Below are positions 44,891 to 56,803 of a stretch of DNA of 64,000 nt, in pieces. The stretch is from Magicicada septendecula (lineage: Eukaryota; Arthropoda; Insecta; Hemiptera; Cicadidae). Under the pieces are notes generated by a model. The model saw only the letters and a list, made by a program, of their open reading frames with translations, was not told the DNA's origin and did not search any database. The translations under genes and the position numbers were made by a program. The stretch is taken from the NCBI GenBank assembly GCA_034769895.1, contig CM068367.1, forward strand, positions 89,029,399 to 89,093,398. The letters are read 5' to 3'. The stretch's first letter is position 1. Each line of letters starts with the position of its first letter.

Positions 44891-45402
44891 GGTATACACA
44901 AAATTGAATGCCAAGATTGCAATAAATGTTACATAGGATAAACAAAAAAAACAGCTGAAAAAAACGTTATTTTGAACACCTAAACGCATACAAAAACCCA
45001 GAAATATATAAATCCAATTTAGCCACACATGCAATAAACACAGGACATGAATTACCAGACATAACCAATGTGACACTAATAAAACATATACCACATAAAG
45101 GCACCATAATGAACATTTGGGAAAATTTACAAATATACAAACATAAAACACAAAAAAAACTAATACCTGAACAAATACAAATCAATACAAAACATGACAC
45201 AATATTCAAAGCACTCAACATCGAAAATACACAAAAAACTAACACATACACCACAATCACACACAATAAAACCAATTTGAAGTACCAGAAGCCAACAGGA
45301 AGCCACAATAATAATAGTCAACCAACACGTACGTACTTCACCAGACACAAAAACCAGAAGGCTGAGGATGGGTACAAGATGGTACCCGAAACATGTTCCT
45401 AA
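44891..45402 (+). pseudogene. GIY-YIG endonuclease domain of the Penelope-like element, broken
   Basis: GIHKIECQDCNKCYIG (44,891-44,938) is the GIY...YIG core with the C-x2-C insertion typical of Penelope endonucleases. A TAA follows at 44,939-44,941 where the family usually has a Gln, and after TKKTAE the frame shifts to a stretch reading YFEHLNAYKNPEIY. The C-terminal half (45,070 onward: LIKHIPHKGTIMNIWENLQI, KLIPEQIQINTKHD) includes the Glu expected to bind metal. The domain would nick target DNA for reverse transcription. Not functional here. Confidence 0.8.
45359..45400 (+). ncRNA. Hammerhead ribozyme at the Penelope 3' terminus, intact core
   Basis: Stem I AGG / CCT; core CTGAGGA at 45,362-45,368; stem II GGGTAC / GTACCC perfect; GAAA at 45,388-45,391; palindromic stem III ACATGT; cleavage base T at 45,397. 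Every conserved residue is present. It overlaps the end of the endonuclease reading frame. Its place right after the GIY-YIG domain ties the hammerhead family in this window to Penelope-like elements. Confidence 0.85.
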
Positions 45403-45474
45403 TAAGGAGAAAAAAAAGGTATATCTTGAGGTAAATTTATTTATAAATATTAAATGTAATATATATATATATAT

Positions 45475-47463
45475 TGTAATGGTACATAACCCGGTCCCAA
45501 TAAGTGATAACTCTAGTAATACCATAAAGGTCAGAAATGGGTAAACTATAACGAGCTCAAAATTAAATTGTATCACTAAACATTATAAACGATTAAAGTG
45601 ATATACAGTGACAAGTGAGTTATAGTGTACCCAATGAGGTAATAAATGAAGGTGAAGGGAACTTCTTACAGAATTGTGCTGTAGATGTGAGAATTATAAA
45701 CTGTGATAGTAGACTATGATGCTACTAACTAATTATGTATTTTGTTAAGTTATTGTAGTATTTATATTGTGTAGACAACAAAATTTAATACCTAGGTTAA
45801 TTTTATATTTTTTAAAATAATTGTGTTATAGTATAAGATAACCCAGGGTTTTGTTTTTAAAAAAAATAAAAGATTTAAGTATCAGATGATAATAAAAATT
45901 AAAATTAAAATTCATTTAAAGTTAATAATAATATTAAAGACTTATATACAAAGTTATAAGAAAATAAACAGAACAGTATTATGTAAATCAAATTGGGAAA
46001 GAAATCAAGATTAAAAAGAATTATTTTTCTGTAAATAAAAAATAAATTTATAATAATTACAAACTGCCTATATACTAAAAAGTAAATAGCAGAACCAATA
46101 AAAAGATATATAAAAATTATGGGTTACTAAGAGGAACGAAAATAACAAGTATTGTTTAATCGAATTTGAAATTTAAACCTGTCCGGTTGACAAAATGATG
46201 AGACAAAAATTTTATTAAAATATCCTTTAGAAATCTTGGAAAAGCACAAAATTGTTACAAAATTAAACAACAGTATAAACATTATGTACTACTACCTTAA
46301 TTATTAAAGTTAACTTGCTATACTCCATAATAAAAGTGAAAAAAAAAATTTTTTTTGACGATTAGGCATCGCCTAGCCGAGTTTTGAGTTTTGACGAGAT
46401 TGTATGTGACAAATAGTTATGAAATTACAACCAAATATGAACACCACCTGAGAAACGGCTTCACCCAAGTAAGAACTTCAAGAAGAGAGGTAATATAAAC
46501 ATTTCTTTTAATATTTAACGAAGAAAACTCAAACCGAATGGCCGTGTAGTACAGAAACGATTAAAGTGTAACCACATGTTTTAATAAAAACAAACGCACT
46601 CTGCTCTCTTACGGACATTTCCGGAACTACGTACTAAGCGAAATAAACAAATTTTTGAATATTTTTTCTATATTTGTAAAGCGTAGTATAATTATCCATT
46701 TCTGACCATCTCATAACAAAAAGAACTTACCCTTAACCCTGGGGAAAACAACTCAAAGAATTATATGTTGATTGATGTTAAAACAAAAGATAAAATTGTA
46801 AAAAAATCGCTCAAAACTGTATATTTTTTATGACAATTCCTTGTTACTCAATGAAGTTGATATCATGTACTAGTTAATGAAAATATCGATTGTAATATTT
46901 GTATTTTGGCGGAAGGGAAAAAACCAATAATATAAACAATAAATATTATTGAGAAAATGATATTGAATAATAAAAATATGTTTCCTTTCTTGTAGTGGGT
47001 AGTTGTAGTAGGTTTTAGAATAAATAAGAAGAGGACGATCCACTGGGTCGTATTCTGCCACAGTGTCGTCTGGTTACCCTATATTTGGAGACTAGTGTCA
47101 AAGTCAGCTGATTCAGTTCACGGCGAATATTTGAAAAATTTAGAAATTGTCTAAACCAAGGGTACACAAACGGTACTTGCTCTCTCTTCAAAATAAGGCT
47201 AAACAACTTCCCTACTTGACCCAAATCACACACACTCCATTTCTGCTTTGTTTGAATAACATTACCAACAACTTTATTTAAACTTCAGTCATTATAATTC
47301 ATAAGTGGCGACTGCAAAGAGGTGTTCTGACCAAGTAGAAACTGTAAAAAAGACGGACGTTTCGTTGGTACCTCATAGGCGGGACGTGACAGATTGGCGC
47401 TTACAACAGTGGGGCTTGAATAAGACGGACGTTTCGCTAGTACCTCATAGGCGGGACGTGACA
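45475..47463 (+). mobile_element. Array LTR 1
   Basis: Begins TGTAATGG (the other copies TGTAACGG) and ends GGGACGTGACA, followed by a PBS-like TTGGCGC. It is related to the solo LTR at 8537. A 72-bp tandem duplication closes it: AGACGGACGTTTCG begins at 47,351 and again at 47,423, and each copy runs through GGGACGTGACA into TTGGCGCT. The LTR could therefore end at 47,391 or 47,463. Confidence 0.75.
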
Positions 47464-47466
47464 GAT

Positions 47467-47484
47467 TGGCGCTCAACGTAAAAG
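47467..47484 (+). promoter_or_regulatory. Primer binding site, array unit 1
   Basis: TGGCGCTCAACGT lies four bases after the LTR end. A second PBS-like TGGCGCTTACAACAGTGGGG lies inside the duplicated LTR end at 47,395. The same pair occurs in all units. Confidence 0.5.
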
Positions 47485-47559
47485 GGCTGTAATTAGAAAA
47501 GAATTTTGATATATTTAATAAATTAATATACCAAAAAATCTTAATTATCGTCGGCAGTT

Positions 47560-48873
47560 ATGAGAAAACAAGAAATGCATAATACCAGAGGCAGATCGAA
47601 GAAGAGGGCAGAAGAAAAGGAGAAGGAAGAAGGTGGACAGGAACGAGAGATAGAAATATTTACGGACAGCGAAATGGAACAACCAATGGGTGATAAAGAA
47701 GAAACCGAAGTAATCACAGATACGGACAAGGAAATAGTTGAAGAGGATGCCCAAGGGGATCAACCAGATAAATCCAACCAAAAAGAAGATATAAGCATAC
47801 AGGAGATGTTAAGAATTATAATGGAAGGGAATAACAAGATCCAGGAAGATAATAAGCGAACCAATGAGGAAAATAAAGAAAATTTTAGGAGACAGGAGGA
47901 AAAATTTGATAAAATAATTGAAAATTCAAGGAAACAAAATGAAACCATGAGCGAAAAATTTGACAAAATAGATGAGAATTTTAAGAAACAGGAAGAGAAC
48001 TCAAGGAAACAGAATGAAACCTTGAGGGACAGTTTAAAACAAATTGAGAAAATAAACGAAGAAAGTTTAAAGCGGATTGAGGGTAAGATGGAGAAGTTCA
48101 ACAAGGAGATATGGGAAACTTTTGGAGAGAAGTTTGAAAATGTTAATACGCTTACCCAAAAAGCAGATACATACAAAGAGGAGACAAATAAGAAAATGGA
48201 CAGTGGTTTTAATAATTTGGATGAAACATTAGACAGCACTTCCGAAAGTATTATAGTAAGTCCAAACACAGAAGAGAGTAGCAAGAAAACAGAAATTAGA
48301 GAAGACCAGAATGCATTGCTATCTGAAAATAAGAAAATAAGGAAAATATGGAGAAAGAAAATATTCAATACAAAAGAAGAAATGGAGATGAGGAAGGGTG
48401 GATTAATTAATATATTTAACCCTCCCATTAATAAAAAAATGGAGTTAAATAAAGTTAGAAATTGTAGACAAAACTCAACAAGAATATCAAAGGTAAGCCA
48501 CCATAGAATAATAACAAAAAACTTAAATAAATTTAAATATCATTTAAATATATCGATGATCAAAGGGTATCTGACCACATCAATTATATTTTCAAGACGG
48601 AGTATACCAATAGAACATTATGTAAATAATACAGAGGTCAAAGAGGATGGAATGATAGAATATATGAGTGATTACGTTAGGTTAGAGAAGATACAATACT
48701 TGTCAATTAAAAAGGGTCTAAATATGACCGAAAACTGTGACTTAAATGAAGACTTTGTATCAGCCGAGTTACAGTACCAGATACACGAGAGATATTTAAC
48801 AAGGACAAAAATCATTATAGACACCCCAGTAATCCGAGAACATCTAGTACCTGAGTTAATGGACCATGGTTAA
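47560..48873 (+). CDS. Gag-like coiled-coil protein, array unit 1 (437 aa)
   Basis: The only long frame of the unit, starting at the first ATG after the PBS (97 nt on). Residues 1-80 are charged and acidic; about 80-225 form a predicted coiled coil with a repeated ENSRKQNET phrase (121-129 and 146-154); 255-330 are basic; the rest is mixed. No CCHC knuckle, retropepsin or polymerase motif is present. Position and composition fit the N-terminal half of a Gypsy-like gag, which would make this a gag-only (TR-GAG-like) element that borrows reverse transcriptase. The frame is open and identical in all four units. Function not proven; the opposite-strand frame is a shadow. Confidence 0.6.
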   Translation: MRKQEMHNTRGRSKKRAEEKEKEEGGQEREIEIFTDSEMEQPMGDKEETEVITDTDKEIVEEDAQGDQPDKSNQKEDISIQEMLRIIMEGNNKIQEDNKRTNEENKENFRRQEEKFDKIIENSRKQNETMSEKFDKIDENFKKQEENSRKQNETLRDSLKQIEKINEESLKRIEGKMEKFNKEIWETFGEKFENVNTLTQKADTYKEETNKKMDSGFNNLDETLDSTSESIIVSPNTEESSKKTEIREDQNALLSENKKIRKIWRKKIFNTKEEMEMRKGGLINIFNPPINKKMELNKVRNCRQNSTRISKVSHHRIITKNLNKFKYHLNISMIKGYLTTSIIFSRRSIPIEHYVNNTEVKEDGMIEYMSDYVRLEKIQYLSIKKGLNMTENCDLNEDFVSAELQYQIHERYLTRTKIIIDTPVIREHLVPELMDHG

Positions 48874-50096
48874 CCTAAATAATAACAAACCAGAAAAGGG
48901 GACTGAAATTCTGAAAACCGACCCAGCAACCCATTGAATAGCGGAAGAAAACCCCAAAATTCCAAAAGTACGTAAGGACAACTTACTTAATTTATTCAGA
49001 AATAATACGATTTAAGATATTTTGAAACCATTTGATTTAACAAAAAATAAGAACAGATTAGTAAATAAGAGTTATAAAGAATTGATTTAAAATGAAATAA
49101 TAGGAAAAAGTAATATTTTTAATGGTAACAAACAGAAGAAAAATTAAATGAACAAAAACAATTGATGGTAATGTGCTCAGATAAGAAGAATAAAGAATAA
49201 TTTAATGACTCCAATGAAACTGAAGGAGGATGATAATTAATACAATAATTAGAATTTCTCGGAATTGAAGATTATATCAGAAGAAATGATACGGAGACAT
49301 ATATGTCACAATCAGTAAAGTCAAAAGAATTTTAACATAAGGCCTATCAATAATGTTATATGCTATTAGTTAATGGAAAAGAAGAAGGAATCAAGGAGAA
49401 GAAGAAATATATAAATAAATGCAAACAGCTACAGTATGAAGAATCCCAAAAGTGTTTAGTACTAGTCGCTAATTGACTACTACTTATAATTTTTTTATTT
49501 TAATGTATTGACCGTAGAAATGTTCCGGCAATAATTTTTATGAGCAGGGATGATGTTCCCCTGGTCTCAGAAGGTGTAAGGATGGGCAGCGGAGTAATGG
49601 ACCCAAAAGTGGCCACCCGACTGGTACCACCGCACAAGATAGGGAAAAATGTTAGGGAAATTGAATATTTAAGGGATAAAAATTATAAAATAGCTGTATA
49701 GATTGATATTGGATTCCAGAAGTATAGATGAAGAAAATAGAAGGAAGATAGCAGACAAAAGCTTAATTGATAAAGCTAATTTAGAGAAGTAAATAGAAAT
49801 GAGTGTTAAAACAAGTTTAATATGATTAGTGTGACCAGTCCTTATCAAATAAAATGTGGAAGTACCACTACCCAGAGAAATAAATAATTGATGAATTTGC
49901 CTTCAAGAAAGAGAGAGTAGAGTAAGAAAACAGCAATTACCACCAGTCTGAATTACCAGTCAGTTTACAACCAGTTTGAAATAAAGGAAGATATTATGAA
50001 GAATAAAACCAGGAATATTATGAAAATTGAAGATCAACAATTTATTTTAGTAAACGAGTAAAACCAAAATAAATTTGTTCTAGTGGGGGGGCTTTA
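48874..50096 (+). other. Noncoding internal region, array unit 1, with polypurine tract
   Basis: After gag there is no long frame. A 53-codon frame at 49,540-49,701 (MSRDDVPLVSEGVRMGSG to NYKIAV) sits in a GC-richer patch and may be the remains of pol or env, but it was not recognised. GTGGGGGGGCTTTA (50,083-50,096) directly before the next LTR serves as the polypurine tract. The other units have the same content. Confidence 0.55.
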
Positions 50097-52085
50097 TGTA
50101 ACGGTACATAACCCGGTCCCAATAAGTGATAACTCTAGTAATACCATAAAGGTCAGAAATGGGTAAACTATAACGAGCTCAAAATTAAATTGTATCACTA
50201 AACATTATAAACGATTAAAGTGATATACAGTGACAAGTGAGTTATAGTGTACCCAATGAGGTAATAAATGAAGGTGAAGGGAACTTCTTACAGAATTGTG
50301 CTGTAGATGTGAGAATTATAAACTGTGATAGTAGACTATGATGCTACTAACTAATTATGTATTTTGTTAAGTTATTGTAGTATTTATATTGTGTAGACAA
50401 CAAAATTTAATACCTAGGTTAATTTTATATTTTTTAAAATAATTGTGTTATAGTATAAGATAACCCAGGGTTTTGTTTTTAAAAAAAATAAAAGATTTAA
50501 GTATCAGATGATAATAAAAATTAAAATTAAAATTCATTTAAAGTTAATAATAATATTAAAGACTTATATACAAAGTTATAAGAAAATAAACAGAACAGTA
50601 TTATGTAAATCAAATTGGGAAAGAAATCAAGATTAAAAAGAATTATTTTTCTGTAAATAAAAAATAAATTTATAATAATTACAAACTGCCTATATACTAA
50701 AAAGTAAATAGCAGAACCAATAAAAAGATATATAAAAATTATGGGTTACTAAGAGGAACGAAAATAACAAGTATTGTTTAATCGAATTTGAAATTTAAAC
50801 CTGTCCGGTTGACAAAATGATGAGACAAAAATTTTATTAAAATATCCTTTAGAAATCTTGGAAAAGCACAAAATTGTTACAAAATTAAACAACAGTATAA
50901 ACATTATGTACTACTACCTTAATTATTAAAGTTAACTTGCTATACTCCATAATAAAAGTGAAAAAAAAAATTTTTTTTGACGATTAGGCATCGCCTAGCC
51001 GAGTTTTGAGTTTTGACGAGATTGTATGTGACAAATAGTTATGAAATTACAACCAAATATGAACACCACCTGAGAAACGGCTTCACCCAAGTAAGAACTT
51101 CAAGAAGAGAGGTAATATAAACATTTCTTTTAATATTTAACGAAGAAAACTCAAACCGAATGGCCGTGTAGTACAGAAACGATTAAAGTGTAACCACATG
51201 TTTTAATAAAAACAAACGCACTCTGCTCTCTTACGGACATTTCCGGAACTACGTACTAAGCGAAATAAACAAATTTTTGAATATTTTTTCTATATTTGTA
51301 AAGCGTAGTATAATTATCCATTTCTGACCATCTCATAACAAAAAGAACTTACCCTTAACCCTGGGGAAAACAACTCAAAGAATTATATGTTGATTGATGT
51401 TAAAACAAAAGATAAAATTGTAAAAAAATCGCTCAAAACTGTATATTTTTTATGACAATTCCTTGTTACTCAATGAAGTTGATATCATGTACTAGTTAAT
51501 GAAAATATCGATTGTAATATTTGTATTTTGGCGGAAGGGAAAAAACCAATAATATAAACAATAAATATTATTGAGAAAATGATATTGAATAATAAAAATA
51601 TGTTTCCTTTCTTGTAGTGGGTAGTTGTAGTAGGTTTTAGAATAAATAAGAAGAGGACGATCCACTGGGTCGTATTCTGCCACAGTGTCGTCTGGTTACC
51701 CTATATTTGGAGACTAGTGTCAAAGTCAGCTGATTCAGTTCACGGCGAATATTTGAAAAATTTAGAAATTGTCTAAACCAAGGGTACACAAACGGTACTT
51801 GCTCTCTCTTCAAAATAAGGCTAAACAACTTCCCTACTTGACCCAAATCACACACACTCCATTTCTGCTTTGTTTGAATAACATTACCAACAACTTTATT
51901 TAAACTTCAGTCATTATAATTCATAAGTGGCGACTGCAAAGAGGTGTTCTGACCAAGTAGAAACTGTAAAAAAGACGGACGTTTCGTTGGTACCTCATAG
52001 GCGGGACGTGACAGATTGGCGCTTACAACAGTGGGGCTTGAATAAGACGGACGTTTCGCTAGTACCTCATAGGCGGGACGTGACA
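50097..52085 (+). mobile_element. Array LTR 2
   Basis: As LTR 1, with TGTAACGG at the start. It shares with LTR 1 the GTTTTTAAAAAAAA form of the homopolymer near base 1000 of the unit's AT-rich part. Confidence 0.8.
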
Positions 52086-52181
52086 GATTGGCGCTCAACG
52101 TAAAAGGGCTGTAATTAGAAAAGAATTTTGATATATTTAATAAATTAATATACCAAAAAATCTTAATTATCGTCGGCAGTT

Positions 52182-53495
52182 ATGAGAAAACAAGAAATGC
52201 ATAATACCAGAGGCAGATCGAAGAAGAGGGCAGAAGAAAAGGAGAAGGAAGAAGGTGGACAGGAACGAGAGATAGAAATATTTACGGACAGCGAAATGGA
52301 ACAACCAATGGGTGATAAAGAAGAAACCGAAGTAATCACAGATACGGACAAGGAAATAGTTGAAGAGGATGCCCAAGGGGATCAACCAGATAAATCCAAC
52401 CAAAAAGAAGATATAAGCATACAGGAGATGTTAAGAATTATAATGGAAGGGAATAACAAGATCCAGGAAGATAATAAGCGAACCAATGAGGAAAATAAAG
52501 AAAATTTTAGGAGACAGGAGGAAAAATTTGATAAAATAATTGAAAACTCAAGGAAACAAAATGAAACCATGAGCGAAAAATTTGACAAAATAGATGAGAA
52601 TTTTAAGAAACAGGAAGAGAACTCAAGGAAACAGAATGAAACCTTGAGGGACAGTTTAAAACAAATTGAGAAAATAAACGAAGAAAGTTTAAAGCGGATT
52701 GAGGGTAAGATGGAGAAGTTCAACAAGGAGATATGGGAAACTTTTGGAGAGAAGTTTGAAAATGTTAATACGCTTACCCAAAAAGCAGATACATACAAAG
52801 AGGAGACAAATAAGAAAATGGACAGTGGTTTTAATAATTTGGATGAAACATTAGACAGCACTTCCGAAAGTATTATAGTAAGTCCAAACACAGAAGAGAG
52901 TAGCAAGAAAACAGAAATTAGAGAAGACCAGAATGCATTGCTATCTGAAAATAAGAAAATAAGGAAAATATGGAGAAAGAAAATATTCAATACAAAAGAA
53001 GAAATGGAGATGAGGAAGGGTGGATTAATTAATATATTTAACCCTCCCATTAATAAAAAAATGGAGTTAAATAAAGTTAGAAATTGTAGACAAAACTCAA
53101 CAAGAATATCAAAGGTAAGCCACCATAGAATAATAACAAAAAACTTAAATAAATTTAAATATCATTTAAATATATCGATGATCAAAGGGTATCTGACCAC
53201 ATCAATTATATTTTCAAGACGGAGTATACCAATAGAACATTATGTAAATAATACAGAGGTCAAAGAGGATGGAATGATAGAATATATGAGTGATTACGTT
53301 AGGTTAGAGAAGATACAATACTTGTCAATTAAAAAGGGTCTAAATATGACCGAAAACTGTGACTTAAATGAAGACTTTGTATCAGCCGAGTTACAGTACC
53401 AGATACACGAGAGATATTTAACAAGGACAAAAATCATTATAGACACCCCAGTAATCCGAGAACATCTAGTACCTGAGTTAATGGACCATGGTTAA
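52182..53495 (+). CDS. Gag-like coiled-coil protein, array unit 2
   Basis: Identical in protein to the unit 1 copy. One silent AAT to AAC change (Asn in the first ENSRKQ phrase) separates units 2-4 from unit 1. Confidence 0.6.
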   Translation: MRKQEMHNTRGRSKKRAEEKEKEEGGQEREIEIFTDSEMEQPMGDKEETEVITDTDKEIVEEDAQGDQPDKSNQKEDISIQEMLRIIMEGNNKIQEDNKRTNEENKENFRRQEEKFDKIIENSRKQNETMSEKFDKIDENFKKQEENSRKQNETLRDSLKQIEKINEESLKRIEGKMEKFNKEIWETFGEKFENVNTLTQKADTYKEETNKKMDSGFNNLDETLDSTSESIIVSPNTEESSKKTEIREDQNALLSENKKIRKIWRKKIFNTKEEMEMRKGGLINIFNPPINKKMELNKVRNCRQNSTRISKVSHHRIITKNLNKFKYHLNISMIKGYLTTSIIFSRRSIPIEHYVNNTEVKEDGMIEYMSDYVRLEKIQYLSIKKGLNMTENCDLNEDFVSAELQYQIHERYLTRTKIIIDTPVIREHLVPELMDHG

Positions 53496-54718
53496 CCTAA
53501 ATAATAACAAACCAGAAAAGGGGACTGAAATTCTGAAAACCGACCCAGCAACCCATTGAATAGCGGAAGAAAACCCCAAAATTCCAAAAGTACGTAAGGA
53601 CAACTTACTTAATTTATTCAGAAATAATACGATTTAAGATATTTTGAAACCATTTGATTTAACAAAAAATAAGAACAGATTAGTAAATAAGAGTTATAAA
53701 GAATTGATTTAAAATGAAATAATAGGAAAAAGTAATATTTTTAATGGTAACAAACAGAAGAAAAATTAAATGAACAAAAACAATTGATGGTAATGTGCTC
53801 AGATAAGAAGAATAAAGAATAATTTAATGACTCCAATGAAACTGAAGGAGGATGATAATTAATACAATAATTAGAATTTCTCGGAATTGAAGATTATATC
53901 AGAAGAAATGATACGGAGACATATATGTCACAATCAGTAAAGTCAAAAGAATTTTAACATAAGGCCTATCAATAATGTTATATGCTATTAGTTAATGGAA
54001 AAGAAGAAGGAATCAAGGAGAAGAAGAAATATATAAATAAATGCAAACAGCTACAGTATGAAGAATCCCAAAAGTGTTTAGTACTAGTCGCTAATTGACT
54101 ACTACTTATAATTTTTTTATTTTAATGTATTGACCGTAGAAATGTTCCGGCAATAATTTTTATGAGCAGGGATGATGTTCCCCTGGTCTCAGAAGGTGTA
54201 AGGATGGGCAGCGGAGTAATGGACCCAAAAGTGGCCACCCGACTGGTACCACCGCACAAGATAGGGAAAAATGTTAGGGAAATTGAATATTTAAGGGATA
54301 AAAATTATAAAATAGCTGTATAGATTGATATTGGATTCCAGAAGTATAGATGAAGAAAATAGAAGGAAGATAGCAGACAAAAGCTTAATTGATAAAGCTA
54401 ATTTAGAGAAGTAAATAGAAATGAGTGTTAAAACAAGTTTAATATGATTAGTGTGACCAGTCCTTATCAAATAAAATGTGGAAGTACCACTACCCAGAGA
54501 AATAAATAATTGATGAATTTGCCTTCAAGAAAGAGAGAGTAGAGTAAGAAAACAGCAATTACCACCAGTCTGAATTACCAGTCAGTTTACAACCAGTTTG
54601 AAATAAAGGAAGATATTATGAAGAATAAAACCAGGAATATTATGAAAATTGAAGATCAACAATTTATTTTAGTAAACGAGTAAAACCAAAATAAATTTGT
54701 TCTAGTGGGGGGGCTTTA
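53496..54718 (+). other. Noncoding internal region, array unit 2
   Basis: Same as 48,874-50,096, ending in the G-run polypurine tract. Confidence 0.6.
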
Positions 54719-56707
54719 TGTAACGGTACATAACCCGGTCCCAATAAGTGATAACTCTAGTAATACCATAAAGGTCAGAAATGGGTAAACTATAACGAGC
54801 TCAAAATTAAATTGTATCACTAAACATTATAAACGATTAAAGTGATATACAGTGACAAGTGAGTTATAGTGTACCCAATGAGGTAATAAATGAAGGTGAA
54901 GGGAACTTCTTACAGAATTGTGCTGTAGATGTGAGAATTATAAACTGTGATAGTAGACTATGATGCTACTAACTAATTATGTATTTTGTTAAGTTATTGT
55001 AGTATTTATATTGTGTAGACAACAAAATTTAATACCTAGGTTAATTTTATATTTTTTAAAATAATTGTGTTATAGTATAAGATAACCCAGGGTTTTGTTT
55101 TAAAAAAAAATAAAAGATTTAAGTATCAGATGATAATAAAAATTAAAATTAAAATTCATTTAAAGTTAATAATAATATTAAAGACTTATATACAAAGTTA
55201 TAAGAAAATAAACAGAACAGTATTATGTAAATCAAATTGGGAAAGAAATCAAGATTAAAAAGAATTATTTTTCTGTAAATAAAAAATAAATTTATAATAA
55301 TTACAAACTGCCTATATACTAAAAAGTAAATAGCAGAACCAATAAAAAGATATATAAAAATTATGGGTTACTAAGAGGAACGAAAATAACAAGTATTGTT
55401 TAATCGAATTTGAAATTTAAACCTGTCCGGTTGACAAAATGATGAGACAAAAATTTTATTAAAATATCCTTTAGAAATCTTGGAAAAGCACAAAATTGTT
55501 ACAAAATTAAACAACAGTATAAACATTATGTACTACTACCTTAATTATTAAAGTTAACTTGCTATACTCCATAATAAAAGTGAAAAAAAAAAATTTTTTT
55601 GACGATTAGGCATCGCCTAGCCGAGTTTTGAGTTTTGATGAGATTGTATGTGACAAATAGTTATGAAATTACAACCAAATATGAACACCACCTGAGAAAC
55701 GGCTTCACCCAAGTAAGAACTTCAAGAAGAGAGGTAATATAAACATTTCTTTTAATATTTAACGAAGAAAACTCAAACCGAATGGCCGTGTAGTACAGAA
55801 ACGATTAAAGTGTAACCACATGTTTTAATAAAAACAAACGCACTCTGCTCTCTTACGGACATTTCCGGAACTACGTACTAAGCGAAATAAACAAATTTTT
55901 GAATATTTTTTCTATATTTGTAAAGCGTAGTATAATTATCCATTTCTGACCATCTCATAACAAAAAGAACTTACCCTTAACCCTGGGGAAAACAACTCAA
56001 AGAATTATATGTTGATTGATGTTAAAACAAAAGATAAAATTGTAAAACAATCGCTCAAAACTGTATATTTTTTATGACAATTCCTTGTTACTCAATGAAG
56101 TTGATATCATGTACTAGTTAATGAAAATATCGATTGTAATATTTGTATTTTGGCGGAAGGGAAAAAACCAATAATATAAACAATAAATATTATTGAGAAA
56201 ATGATATTGAATAATAAAAATATGTTTCCTTTCTTGTAGTGGGTAGTTGTAGTAGGTTTTAGAATAAATAAGAAGAGGACGATCCACTGGGTCGTATTCT
56301 GCCACAGTGTCGTCTGGTTACCCTATATTTGGAGACTAGTGTCAAAGTCAGCTGATTCAGTTCACGGCGAATATTTGAAAAATTTAGAAATTGTCTAAAC
56401 CAAGGGTACACAAACGGTACTTGCTCTCTCTTCAAAATAAGGCTAAACAACTTCCCTACTTGACCCAAATCACACACACTCCATTTCTGCTTTGTTTGAA
56501 TAACATTACCAACAACTTTATTTAAACTTCAGTCATTATAATTCATAAGTGGCGACTGCAAAGAGGTGTTCTGACCAAGTAGAAACTGTAAAAAAGACGG
56601 ACGTTTCGTTGGTACCTCATAGGCGGGACGTGACAGATTGGCGCTTACAACAGTGGGGCTTGAATAAGACGGACGTTTCGCTAGTACCTCATAGGCGGGA
56701 CGTGACA
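54719..56707 (+). mobile_element. Array LTR 3
   Basis: Carries two private changes (GATGAG for GACGAG near 55,638; AAAACAATCG for AAAAAAATCG near 56,044) and shares two homopolymer variants with LTR 4. Confidence 0.8.
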
Positions 56708-56803
56708 GATTGGCGCTCAACGTAAAAGGGCTGTAATTAGAAAAGAATTTTGATATATTTAATAAATTAATATACCAAAAAATCTTAATTATCGTCGGCA
56801 GTT

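Larger units (their letters stand above)
44320..45474 (+). mobile_element. Penelope-like element, 5'-truncated, with terminal hammerhead
   Basis: The retained order is reverse-transcriptase C-terminal part, linker, GIY-YIG endonuclease domain and hammerhead. The element lacks most of its reverse transcriptase and is interrupted by stops and frameshifts. It ends in an (AT)n run at 45,474, where the tandem LTR array begins. Penelope-like elements are reverse-transcribing elements distinct from LINEs and LTR elements, and hammerhead motifs in their terminal repeats are established knowledge. Confidence 0.85.

Noticed and set aside
47760..48428. 222-codon hydrophobic frame on the minus strand (and its copies at 52,382, 57,004 and 61,626)
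   Set aside because: It lies wholly opposite the gag-like frame and mirrors its Lys/Glu-rich codons as Phe/Leu/Ser; a shadow frame.
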